This document shows positions 11,821 to 23,461 of a stretch of DNA of 64,000 bases, in pieces. Where the stretch lies: the NCBI GenBank assembly GCA_950295325.1, contig OX485807.1, forward strand, positions 7,965,001 to 8,029,000, read 5' to 3'. The DNA is from Polytrichum commune. Its lineage: Eukaryota; Streptophyta; Polytrichopsida; Polytrichales; Polytrichaceae. Below the pieces are notes generated by a model. That model ran no database searches, was not told the origin of the DNA, and saw only the letters and a list, made by a program, of their open reading frames with translations. Position 1 is the first letter of the stretch. Each line of letters starts with the position of its first letter. Position numbers and translations under genes: made by a program.

Positions 11821-12889
11821 TGACCTCTGTCCCAATATCTAGGGTGTTGGTAGATGTGTCATTTTGACCACCAGTGGTACTATCTACAGTGTTCCTAGAT
11901 TCTGGAGGGCCTTTGTGATTGATAAAGGGAAGAAGTTGCCCCCCATGTTTCCTCCATGGCATTATTTCTCATGAACTATCCTGTCTCATACTTCTTCCCA
12001 TGATTTTGCAGGAAAGTGGGGTGAGCCCAAAGTTATCTTCAAGTCAATTCTTCCGTACTTAGGATTTTTGTGATGGTTATGTCCATATCTTATTCTTAAT
12101 AATGTACTCTTCATGCAACGTACAAACTAAAGTGAGTGTAAGAAGGGGTATTATTTAAGGCATAGCATAAACATAAGGGAGAGGTGTTATTTTTCTCTAG
12201 TGTGTACACTTCGAAAGGTTATTAAGAGTTTTGAAGTTAAGGCAAGTGTATAAAAGGGGGACCTAAGGTTTAGAGAAACTTTTGACAATAGATGTATTAG
12301 TTTCATTTGATTCACGTTTTCATTCATTGTTGTCATATGATAATAATCCTCAATGTCCATTCATGTTAGGATTTGCATTTGGGTTCCAGGTTTTAGAAAT
12401 TGAAGGCTCTTGGAGCGCTCATGGGCTCCCTTGACTTTCATTCTTTGGATTGTGGCTAGGTTTTTGTGCTCTTGTCTTTGTTTGTTTGATGCAATCGTTG
12501 ACTTACATGCTATGAATGAAAAAACGTTCAATGACTTTCTCATTGGTAAGTGAAAGTGGATATATAAGTAATAAAGGCATATTTAATTCGTGATTTATAT
12601 TTTGTAGATGTAGTGGAGGCATTTATCACATTAAAGTGAAAAGTTTGTATAATTACACGAGTCAGTTTTTTTAACTACCGTTGGTATGTATACATGTGTT
12701 TTTGTCTACAAACTTCTCTTTTATAGGGGGGCTTGATTTCATAGTGACCCACGCACGCCATTTAGGTTTCCAATGAAGTATCCCCCCTCCCCCCTGTGGG
12801 TATCCACATAATTGATTACATGCTTGCATGAAAGATGGTCGTTCAAATCTTCATTAAGTAGATAAAGTGCAAACATGATTGGATGGAGC

Positions 12890-13780
12890 AATTTGGCGAA
12901 TTCGTGGCACTTATGTATTCTTCGTAATGTGAACTCATTCATCTTTGGGGATGAAAAAAACCCACTTTTGTCACTACCCTACGTAGTGGGCTCCTTCTTT
13001 TAAGGGTTCTCAAAATACTTAGCTTTAATGAACTCTTAATAATGTGGGCCTAATCTAAAGAAGGGCATTAATAATTAATAAAAAGATTGATATCATGTAT
13101 GACAATGAGTGCTTCACATGGAGCAAGTGGGTGCATGATGCATAATGGGAAGCCAATACCATCACTACAAGGATGTGCAAATGGACATGAGGCGGCCCCT
13201 AGTTGTCACGTCACATCTCATCATGTTGGGACGTGATGTCCCCTAGTAGTTATGTGGTTGGCTTTTTATTGGAGCAATCTTTTTGTAAATATCATTGTTT
13301 CCTATTTTGGGTTGAATGCTCTAGTTCATAACTAGTAGTAGTCGACTTCTAAAAAAAATCAAAACTCAAAAAAATATGGACTATTACAAACTTAGATCTT
13401 ATTGGATGCATTCCTATGTGGCCCATCACCACTTGCCTCACTCGCAATTTAATGAGCACATCCCTGAATTCATAGACATCCATGCAAAATCCAGATTGAC
13501 CACCATGCTTTAGTTGGCAAGCTCATGCTGACATAGAACAATGTTGTCCTACTAGACATAGTTCAAATAATGTTGGATATTATCCTATATACTTGTGTAA
13601 GGCCTTTGTAAAGGGCCGGGGATTCGTGGCACTCATGTATTCTCATTAGTGAGACTTCATTCATCTTTGCAGATGAGATGAACCACTTTAGACATTACCT
13701 TACGTCATCGGCTCCTTGTCTCAAGGGTTTCGTAAATACCAAGCTTTAGTAGTTCTAAATAATCCTAGTCTATACAAGGG
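12890..13780. repeat. diverged direct repeat pair
   Basis: About 165 bp at 12,890-13,056 matches 13,617-13,780. Shared blocks include ATTCGTGGCACT, ATGTATTCT, ATTCATCTTTG and the order TACGT, GGCTCCTT, AAGGGTT. Identity looks like 70-75%. It is a relic of an unidentified dispersed repeat. Confidence 0.6.
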
Positions 13781-14843
13781 TTTAGGATTCAATACATGCA
13801 ACTGGACATAATAGTGTCTGCTATTACCAAAAACTAACCATATCTAACTTCAAAGCATGGTGGACTTGATTGACTCTGGACTAGTCTAGGCAGCCAACTA
13901 TAGAATCACACAATATACAGTTCAAAAATTGCAGATTGTTCATTCGGGATTTGATTACAAATCGTACTTCCTCACCTCTTGGCTGATTTGCTAAGCCATA
14001 GAATTTTTTTGTATACAAATTAAAATAGTATAAGTAATTCCACTAGAAAAACTAACCATTTAACACCCACATGCAACATGCCTTAGATTATCTTGCTTAT
14101 ATCATAAACATTCAACTAATTAAGGGTTGATGCAAGTTGTGGATTGTATCCAAAATGGTTTTGGCAAATCATGATAGTTAGAAAAATGAAACAAGTTACA
14201 GGATACCATAGAGGTCGCCCCTATTTCATCTTTAGATGTGCCGGAATGTAGTTTCCACGTGGGATACAAGTGGGTTGTGGCATATGTGAGCATAATAAGT
14301 GACAAATTTGGAGGGGAAATAACTATTTTGTGTCAAGATAGAGATCCCTCTACGGTATTTGTGTTACATTCTTCTTTTACACAAGAATAATACAAGCATG
14401 AATGCATACGTGACACCAACATGAGAACTTTCAAACTTTGTACATAACAAAAGCTTTACAACATAATCACATAAGATTCACCTAAGTGTCGTTGGGGTGT
14501 CAGCTATGCCTAGGATGGGGCATGTTGCCACTTGCCCCATTATTGAGGTAGTTGTAGGAACAACCCTGGCAACAATTTATAGCTAGAGTGGAATTTTTTG
14601 GAGTTAGGGCTAGCTATGCACACCCTACCTATCGGATTTGTATCTTGATTTTTTCTTCATCATTTCACGTCGCCTTGAAGCAATTGTGGAATGGACGAGC
14701 AACACGATTGATCCTACATGATGCAAACAACTCATCCAAAATGATGCCTCATGTTCGACCCAATCCCGGCTGACAAAGTTGTTCAATTTGATGCCCATTG
14801 GATTATTCAGGGTGATAGCCCTTGTAAAAAAAAAATTAATTGC

Positions 14844-15251
14844 CACGGGTAGATCACTCCATTGTCAAGTTGAACACCACGTGCGGCCAAAAAAATCTTC
14901 TTTTGGTAAGTTGCACCACCAAAATGGGTCAAAATTTTATCAATTTTTTTTCATGAGTAGATATACAAAATACCTATGACACAGTTAAAATTGGTAACTA
15001 AATTTGATTATTTGTTTTTTCCATAAAACATACCATTTCTAACTAGAATGACATAGAATTGAACTAAAACAATTACTAAAAAAAATAAAGATGACTAAAA
15101 TTTTCAAAAAAGTATAAAAAAGATACTATCAATGGTTATGTATATGTAGAAAAAATATCATAAATTTTAAAATTATATATGACATGTAATATAGGGGTAG
15201 CAAACTTTGTCCGCACGGGTGTCAACTTGACAATGAAGTGACCTCCCCGTG
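14844..15251. mobile_element. hAT-like MITE, copy 1 (8-bp TSD)
   Basis: The 408-bp element has long terminal inverted repeats that start CACGGGTAGATCACTCCATT and CACGGGGAGGTCACTTCATT and stay similar for about 47 bp. A perfect 8-bp direct repeat TTAATTGC flanks it (14,836-14,843 and 15,252-15,259). An 8-bp duplication is characteristic of hAT elements. A second family member with its own TSD lies at 22,340. There is no coding capacity. Confidence 0.85.
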
Positions 15252-15259
15252 TTAATTGC

Positions 15260-17468
15260 TTTTGGATGAGTTATAAAATGTAGTGGCAATTTGCAAACCC
15301 TCTAGGTGGTCATTTATGAATCGAGTACAAAAGATGGTGTTTGTCTCTATTTTGATCAACAAGTGAATTTTATAAGTTCTAGAAATTTTGATCTCATTCA
15401 TTGTGGGCTCAAAATTGTTTAGGACCTTCACAATCTGAAATTTCTCTACCTTCTAGTATAGTTTGGTTTTTGATTCTTTGTAAGTTATGAAATTTTTTTA
15501 ACAAGGTATTAAAGCAAGTACTAAAGAATATTTGCAAATGTGCGTGCAACTAATTTGTAATGAGAGCCAAAGTTGGCAACAAATTCACTCAATTCTACAA
15601 GGCTAGCTTAACAATTCAACTTCTTTAACTTAAAAAAGTCTCTATCCCAGATACTCAATGCTTTATAGATAATGAACCAATGCATAGTGCATTATTTCAA
15701 AGTCCAGTGTTGAAAGTATGCATATTATACACTAACATTGATGGTAGTGTATGGACATTGCTTATGCATTGATGGGCTTTACTTACTAAACAATTACTCA
15801 ATATTTAATAATTATCATGAACATTGTCATGTCCTCATTGTTAACGCATTGATGAAAACATTGGTCCAATACCAATGTTGTATTCACTTGATGTTTGGTC
15901 AATAACATGTAATTTTTGGAAGTAGAATTGTGTCAACATTGAAATTACATTGCTAAAAGTTTCACTTTATTGTCAATTATAATTGATTCAATGTGTGCCT
16001 GGTATTGAGGATTTGTCATAAATTTCTCTACAACTTGATTATATCGATAACAACGATGTCTATATGTGGATTACACATTCAATCTACAGTTTAAATTGTC
16101 TTCAATACAAAATATGTGCACACAATATATAAAAATAATAATAGAGCTCCTTGTATTTTACCACTAGCTAACATAATTCCTAGTCCACAAATGAAAGATT
16201 GTTGCAAACTTGTCTAATCCATCTCACTTCCAATTGTGACTCAAGATGATCAAGAGTCTCTAATCCTGCAACAAATCATATAGACTTCAGAGAATGTGCT
16301 CAATAGGTTTCTCCTATAAGAGCAAGAAGTAAGGGCTAGTGGAGTATACAATGTGCCACAATACAAAACACATGAAGCTAAAAGATGGCTAGTCTTGTGG
16401 GAGCATCTTCACTTGGACTTGCAAGGTGAGTTTCATAGTCATCTAGTAGGCTCTCAACATCATCCAAAAGATGTCCTTTGCCAACACTTTTGGAAACTTG
16501 TGAAAGGATCATATCATTAATGTGTCAATTGATCTACATGCAAAACCAACTCATTTGAATGTGAAAAATAAGATAACAACTAAAGAGACTATCATGGAGA
16601 AATTAGAGTTTTGTAATAAAGTAGACTCTAAACATGAATGGGACATCTAGGACTAAATGAAAGATCTCCAATAATCTCTCTACTTGAACCATAGATTACT
16701 ATGACCAAAGGATACTTCTTGCTAAACTAGCTACACTACCAAACTTCTAGGTTATAGCTATTTAAGAAAAAGATCCTCGCATAAGCTTGCAACTCCAAAG
16801 GATGTTATGTTTCATTTGTGTTGTTCTTTAGGTCACAATTTCAAAAGCTATAAGTCACAAAGTAGGCAAAGATCACATGCACCTTGAAGCAATGTTTTTT
16901 TTTAAGAAAAAAATAAAGGATAGCCATTCACCATCAATCTAATCCCATCTTGTTCTTCATTTTTTACATGTTATTAGCACAACAATGATGATGGAGGAGC
17001 ACATCGTGATACCAAAAATTGATTATTAATGTCTTCTTCAGCTTCAAAACTAGCTTGCTTTTGAGAATGTATACATGTAGGATCATATTCGGTAATCGGA
17101 GACTTTTTCATGATTTTGAGACTATTGAAGGACGTAGTTTTTCAAATAAAGAACAAGAAAAACACAAAAATATATTCAATGTGACTTAATAAAGTGATTT
17201 GCATGGGCGGCACTAACCAATTTGGCACAAATACATGTCATCACAATAAGAAATTAAACTAGATATTAGACCATTTGCATTTATTTTGAGACTTTCCAAA
17301 GTCTCTAATTAACGAATATAGTGATATGTTGACCAAGATTGGAATTCAGAAAATGACTTTCCACTTGGTCAAACTCTTTGTAAGTGCAAGAAGGGGGTGA
17401 GCAACTTTAGAGAGTGGATCAGCGCTTGTTATCTGCAAAATATTTATGTCAGAGGCAATTTTGAGGAG
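15260..17468. other. AT-rich intergenic DNA, no gene recognised
   Basis: No frame above 60 aa, no terminal repeats and no RNA gene were recognised. The sequence has the look of old degraded retroelement DNA, but no domain could be named. Confidence 0.5.
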
Positions 17469-17477
17469 ATTGCCAAC
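17469..17477 (+). repeat. 9-bp target site duplication, left
   Basis: ATTGCCAAC, identical to the copy at 38,053-38,061. The bases beyond it differ, so the repeat is exactly 9 bp. Confidence 0.85.
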
Positions 17478-17537
17478 GGGAGACGTTAAAGTCCCCCCCC
17501 CCCCATGAACTTATAGGGGGCATGGTAGGGCAAAAAA
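17478..17537 (+). repeat. left terminal inverted repeat of the MULE-like element
   Basis: It matches the reverse complement of 37,995-38,052. The main difference is a longer C run (12 against 7) after AAAGT. Confidence 0.85.
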
Positions 17538-17540
17538 TAG

Positions 17541-19669
17541 GTTGCTTGCCCCCCGACACAACTGACATGCTTAATCGGTCATTGATGGACAAAAGGTTAG
17601 AAGGACGGAAGGACACGTGAGGGTATGGGCCGCATCCTTCGAGGATGGTTGTCCTGGCAGGGGTGTAGGGTGGGTGTCATTCAGTCCAATCATCCATTAT
17701 AGTCCTTTACTCTCAAGGGAAAACCTTTCTCATCATTGTTGTTGTTAGTTGATTTTCAATGATTTGATAGTGATTGTTGTAGGATTGGTGAGAGATTAGA
17801 CATGCTAGGTGATATATTAAACACTAGAAGAGAGATTGAGTGACAAATTAGACGTGATTGAGACTAGCAAAGAGACTTGGGAATCACAACAATTATTTAG
17901 GGTAACAATGAGTGTAGCAAGGTATAGATTAGGAGATCCATAGTTGTGAATACTTGTACCATCGATTGTTATAGGTGTAAGTTCTTTCGTGTCTCTTCAT
18001 TACTCAAATGATGTGTAATTTCCTTGAGGGTTTGTAAAGGCTTTCATAGCTTCACTCTAATTGTTTCATGCGGAATTGTGAGAGACATGACGGCATAAGT
18101 TGGAGCACAAGTGTCTTGGACAATTGTGAGGCTTGTTTTAAAGGCTTGGCTCATCGCTTGCACGTGGGCAAGGATTCTCCAATGATCAAGCTCCTTGGGC
18201 ATGCGAAGTTTGTGGAAGTGGTCGTTTTTGGTGTTGTTGGTTGGCAGGAAGGGGTGAGATCATTTCCATTTTTTTCATTCATCTTTCGTTTGTTTTAGGG
18301 TCGTTGTTGCCTCCTCTCTCTCCTCACTCTGGATCAAGGCTCATCCTCTCGCATTTCCTGGGTCAAGTCATCCCAGACTTGCTCTTATGTTCGCTCATGT
18401 GTTCTTTCCTTTTCCCACAAAGCCTTCCATTTCTACCTTATTTGCTCTTCTTAGCACTCTGTGTTTTCTTTGGTTTAGGCTGCTTCTTTCTATCCTCACT
18501 CTAGATAATGACTTTTCTTCTCGCATATCTTGGGTTAGATTTTAGGGTTTAGGCTCCTACTTCGCGTATCTTTGCTCATGTGTTCTTTCCCTTTTCCACT
18601 GAATCCCTTCCATTTCTACCTCACTCACTCTTCTTAGCAATCCGTGTCTTCTTTGAGTTCTCTTCTATATAGGCTGTTGTTTTTGTTTTCTTTTTCCACT
18701 TTTTGATGATTTAGTCATATTTCTTCTCTTAAATTTATAGTTTTGATACTCTCGGACCCTTGATTTTGGATATTTTCCAAGTGATAGACATGAGCATTTA
18801 AATTATGGGTGCATCTTGGAATCAATTCACATTATATCTTGGTTTTTAAAAAACCCTAGGATTTTCTCGATGATCTTATATTTCATTTTCACATGACGTA
18901 CATCCTTTGCAAAATTTGGTGGTGTATTTTAGTTGCTTATTGTGTGATGTTTGCACTGTCTTAGGGTGTTGATCACTATACTTCAAGCCTAAACTTATCA
19001 AGTGTGCCTCATTTTGATGTCCTTCAGGGTTTAGGTTTGGGCACATATGGTTTAGTTTTCCATTTCTTCATTTTGCATGTATTATCTACTCATATGACTT
19101 TGTCATTGTCATAGTTGTTTGCAAGATGACGTATTTATAGGTGCACTATGACACAAAACATAATACCTTGTGCAACGTTGTTTTTGGAAGCAGAGTACGA
19201 AGTGCTCACGCTTGAGGCGTATTGAGAGTCTAGGGTGACTACCACAAGGTTGAATAATGACATCCATCCATTCTTTTATATATGTTGTAAAGGAATACAT
19301 AAAGACAAGAACATAACATCTAATCATAAGATGTTTACCATTGTAGTGTCGCTTTTGGTTTACAAACACACCCAGGGAAACAATCAGGGAAGGCTTAAAA
19401 GGTGACTTGTATATCGTTTAGGTGTCTTAGATAAAGTTCATTAAGGAAAATACAAGGTTATTTCACTTCAATTTAAATTAGGACTGATAGTTGGATTATG
19501 AGTAAAGGGTAAAAACTCTAAAAACCTCTCCATGTCAGTTCATGCAATTGTGACTGTCACTCACCTCACTCTAATTTCCCAGACAATAGTCTAGTAGTGA
19601 GTTCATTTTAATTGGACCAAGTGCGGTGCACAAGCACAGGCACAGCCATAGTCAATAATCTTGCATGAG
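17541..19669. other. left interior of the MULE-like element, no gene recognised
   Basis: The frames at 18,068-18,504 are hydrophobic or low complexity, with pyrimidine-rich tracts near 18.3-18.7 kb. The only good AGAC-N4-GTCT motif here is at 19,581, unlike the rest of the element, so this 2 kb may itself be a later insertion whose ends I could not find. Confidence 0.4.
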
Positions 19670-19671
19670 TA

Positions 19672-20757
19672 CAATCTAACCTTGATAATGTCACCCTTGT
19701 TAATAGAACACCTTGATATTGTCACCTAAAAGTTTGAAACCGATTTTCATAGTGTAAAACTCCCTCGTTATTATCCCTATCACCCTTGATAATGTCACTA
19801 TTTTTTTTCAAAATCCGTAGTGTAAATGTGATAATATCAAGTATGGATGGATTGTATGGGTGGGCATGGGTTCGATATTATTGTTCATGGGTGAGCATGG
19901 GCTAAAGCAAAGCATATTGGGGGTCATTGAATGAGCTCTCATTCAATGCTTTCGGCATAGTGGGATGCCTTGTGTAATTTCAAATTTGGTACGTGTTCCG
20001 GAGTCCAAATGCTCAATTCTACATATATAAACAATCTTGATGAACGTATGAAGTCCAAAATGAAGGAAGCAACTTTGGAATTGGGTAGACTCATCGCCGC
20101 ATTAAATTTGGGTTTGGATGTTGAAGGCAAGCATGTAGAAAAGCTTTGTCCTTTGGAGTACATAAACATGGAAGGTGAAGTTGATTTTGAGGTGGAATTT
20201 TCTACTGAGGAGCTTGTGCAATTAGTGCAAGATGGCGAACATGTTCTTGATTCCATGGAAGTGGACCCATTGATTGTTGATAGCAGTGATGATGAGTCTA
20301 AAGTAGTGAAGCTAAGCGATGCACAAAAATATGCTAAAGATGTTTTGAATTTTATGGCTAGCCAAGGTTCTCAAATTTTCAGCACTCATGAGTTGTTAGA
20401 AATGGAAAAAATCCATGACAAACTCATTAGAATTGGTGTTGCACATTTAACATCAACAAAACAATGTGACATTAGAAGCTTCTTTGTCTCTAGTGAGAGG
20501 TCTTTACCTGATCTCAATGACACATTGTGATGTGCTCTTGTTGTTATTCACAATTTTGAATTAGATTTTACATTCAAAAACATTGAAGTCTCATATTTGT
20601 TATTTTAAAAAAAAATTGTAATTCTATTTTGATTTTCTACATATTTTTTGATAATATCACATTATGCACAAAATGTGACATTATCAAGTATGTCACACCT
20701 TGTTTATATCACACTTTTTGGTGAAACGGAGGGTGTGACATTATCAAGGTTAGGGTG
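19672..20757 (+). mobile_element. pogo-like (Tc1/mariner) element, copy L, internally deleted
   Basis: The 1,086-bp element is bounded by TA dinucleotides (19,670-19,671 and 20,758-20,759). Its inverted termini are CA plus two variable bases plus CTAACCTTGATAATGTCAC. CA-start TIRs with AACCT and a TA duplication resemble pogo/Tigger elements such as plant Lemi1. It encodes only the transposase C-terminus. A second copy, inverted and nearly identical, is at 38,270-39,336. It lies inside the MULE-like element, so it inserted later. Confidence 0.8.
19970..20530 (+). pseudogene. pogo-like transposase C-terminal remnant with PIP box
   Basis: The open frame of 186 codons is read from a TTG; the first ATG is at 20,009. 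It lacks the helix-turn-helix and the DDE catalytic core, so it cannot be a working transposase. The acidic middle (around VDSSDDESK) and the C-terminal motif KQCDIRSFF match the end of pogo/Tigger transposases. QCDIRSFF at about residues 165-172 fits the PCNA-interacting consensus QxxIxxFF, and PCNA binding is established for Drosophila pogo transposase. From ELGRL onward the copy at 38.5-39.0 kb is identical in protein sequence. The sequence before that differs, which marks different internal deletion junctions. Confidence 0.7.
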
Positions 20758-20759
20758 TA

Positions 20760-21954
20760 ACCCATTTTTGTCTCATTACGGAAGTCGAGGGCACTTCGGC
20801 GTAGTCAATAGTCTTTCATTTATTAATCCCATTTAATGCAACTTGAAAAAGACAGTGCGGTAATCCTTTCAGGATGGTCAGTATTCTTTGATTAAGCCCA
20901 ATCTTAATTATGCAGTCCGACCATAGTCATCCTTAAGCACCTTCGCTCTCAAGCAACAATTTCTACGACTCAATTAAACTAATTGATTTCCCTCAAATTC
21001 AGTCAAAGCAGGTAAACTCTCAAAAGAGATAACAGTTACGTCAATATGAATTTAATCAATCCTTCGCAGTCTCTCATTATAGAAATTACGGCAATCATAA
21101 TGCCCAAATATGGGCCAGACCATAGTCTTACTCAAACAATTCCGATTTTGAACATTAATTACCGAGGCTTAATTAAGGTAATTGACTTACTCAAGGCAAT
21201 CAATGCTTGCAAAATATCTGTTTCCATGCCAAAGCCATCCCATTGGATATACTTAGTCTCACACAATATCATATTATCGACTTCCTCAGTAATTAAAGCC
21301 TTTACTGCAACAAAATATTGTGGCCATCTGAGGTAGGGATTGATACATGTATTAGATACGTCAGACAATCGACAACAATGAACTGCTTGCGAATTACACA
21401 GATAATGAAAATACAGGAAACTCTCCTGCCTGACTTACAAGTTCACTCTCAATTAAACTGCGGCTTTGCAATTAAACATATATTTTCCCCCTCTAGTACA
21501 ACCCCCCTGGAGGTAGATTAATAACATAAGCACATAAGCACACAACAGACAATGAACTTAGCATATGCGAATCAAACGCATATGCTACAATATAATTTTG
21601 CTATTCAAAATAAGGTCGCACAAAGATTTACACAAATCTCAAAAGAGGTTCAATCATCCCACACAAGCTCTCGGCCTCTCGCCACTTGCCTACCATATTG
21701 AAAATGAATGGCCTCTCCCCTTCCTCAACCTCCACAAGGTAGTTATCACAGTTTTGTCCCTTCAAACCAGGCCATAGTCTTCACATGGCCTACTTCCTCC
21801 TATCTCAAGACAATAGTCATTTCATACTAAGTAGTTTTATCTTTTCTAGTTCAATTAAGTGATTGTTCTCACTTAAACTCTGTTTAGGCTACTAAAAACA
21901 AAAAAATTATACAACATAGCCCCTCACTTAACTTGTTGCTGGCCCTCCAACAAC
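20760..21954. other. MULE interior rich in AGAC-N4-GTCT motifs, no gene
   Basis: No frame above 96 aa is convincing. Motif copies occur at 20,919, 21,117, 21,770 and 21,808, and a weaker one near 20,803. TTAATTAA-like blocks recur around 20.9-21.2 kb. Confidence 0.5.
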
Positions 21955-23456
21955 TTAGCGTTGTTGCTGCTTGAAGGTCGAATCATGACATTGCGTAGCC
22001 TCTTCCGTGCGTTTCCTTTGATCTCGGCTTTCCATCTTGTCAATAGCGCGTTGTAGGTCTTCGTCTTGAGCCACCAAAGCAGGTGCATTTAAGCGCTGCC
22101 AACGGAGGAATCGTTCAAATGGTCCCGCCCGAGTATGTGGAAAGTCATTGATCAAACATCTATGAGCACCAGCTATGAAATGTGTAATGGCCATTGCCTC
22201 CACCATGTGTACCCATGTGGTTGGGCGATACTGTAGCTTCAAAAGAAGTAAAAACTCATAATGACTCTCGGCAAACTTATTGACATTCAAGATCACACTT
22301 CATTGGCCGCACCAATTGGCGAGAGTGTTACAAAACACTCACGGGTAGATCACTTAGTGCATTTTAAAAATGACGTGCGGCATAATATAGAGAGGATTAA
22401 AATCATTTGAAATAAAAATTATAAAGGAATTCCAAATAACAAAAGGGCCATTAAATGTAGACAATCCCATTATAAGTAAGTTAGATGGACATAAAATGTG
22501 GGCCATTATTTTTTGTAAAATTAATATAGGGGATGAAAATAAGGATCCTAGAAGGTATGTTTAGTATGGTATGTAAATGGGTTTAGGACTCACGGGGATG
22601 GATGATAATTGGGATTTCCGTCTGTCCAAAATTACTTAAAAGGAATATAGAGTACAAAAAATTGCAGTGACTTGGACAATATAAGTAATGGAAGGGTGCA
22701 AACAAATGGGCCATTTTTGAAATTTAAGTAATTATAGGGAGGCTTTAATTCAACCCTTGAAGGTAAATAGCCCCAAAACAAAAAACCCCCAGCCGCACGT
22801 GGTGCACAAAAATGCCTTAGAGTGATCTACCCGTGAAAACACTGCAGCTCTGAAGCAAACATGATCTAGATGATGAATGTGAACATAAAAAAATGTTTTG
22901 TACGTCACTTGACATTCGGTTGCCGTAAACATTGGTCTAGGGATAAATGGCCAATTATACTCCACGCTAGTCAAAGTGGCCTGAGGATCCCACTTGCAAC
23001 GACTCTGGCAGGGACAGAAATTTGGATGACTCGCAACAGCTGGTGGTGGATTATGAGACCATTGTCTAGAAATCTTTCGATAGTGAAGATTTGCAGGGAC
23101 TTCCTCCGTACGAGATAAACCATAGTCTTCCAACAACCATGAAATAGCAGACCATGTTGGTATTGGTTCTTCGCTAGGGGCGTCAAACATTTTAGCATAT
23201 TGACCTAAGTATCTCAAAGTGAGGGGACTTCCTACCAAAGGTAATTCTACAACTGGGTGAGAAATAGAAAAATGGGAAGGGGGTAACTCCATTTGGATCT
23301 GTCTATTGATATTAAGAAGAGGACGTTTTTGGGTTGCTACCCCTCAAATGTATCGCTCAAGTCTATTGACTGTCTTATCATGTTGAAACAGATAATGCGA
23401 TCCTGTCAAATTTTCACTGGGGGCTATAGACATACGTTGAACATTGTTGGTTAGGA
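21955..23456 (-). pseudogene. decayed antisense gene of the MULE-like element, 3' part
   Basis: This is the downstream part of the gene whose upstream part is at 34,337-36,055; the Gypsy element splits them. Frame 23,292-22,750 starts MELPPSHFSISH and runs into the hAT-like MITE after about 150 codons. On the far side of the MITE the same frame resumes, meets one TGA, and continues as the 113-codon stretch ending at 21,955. The MITE's duplicated 8 bp accounts for the join, so the two blocks were one exon. The final 30 residues are Glu/Arg/Gln-rich. No catalytic motif or known domain is recognised. A retroelement-like or plant-mobile-domain-like accessory gene is possible but unproven. Confidence 0.5.
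22340..22835. mobile_element. hAT-like MITE, copy 2 (8-bp TSD)
   Basis: The 496-bp element starts and ends with CACGGGTAGATCACT and its inverse. It is flanked by a perfect AAAACACT duplication (22,332-22,339 and 22,836-22,843). Subterminal CGTGCGGC blocks are shared with the copy at 14,844, whereas the interiors differ. It interrupts the decayed gene of the MULE-like element. Confidence 0.9.
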
Positions 23457-23461
23457 GGGAA
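23457..23461 (+). repeat. 5-bp TSD of Gypsy element, left
   Basis: GGGAA, identical to 34,332-34,336. A 5-bp duplication is usual for LTR retrotransposon integration. Confidence 0.9.

Larger units (their letters stand above)
10464..14843. other. intergenic repeats, no gene recognised
   Basis: The stretch contains a dispersed-repeat copy (10.56-10.81 kb), a local duplication (10,840-11,820) and a diverged repeat pair (about 12,890-13,056 and 13,617-13,780). Open frames up to 74 aa show no homology that I recognise. Confidence 0.5.

Noticed and set aside
17494-17506. C run as a sequencing or assembly error
   Set aside because: The run sits inside a TIR whose mate also has a C run, so it is a real feature of the element, though its length may be uncertain.
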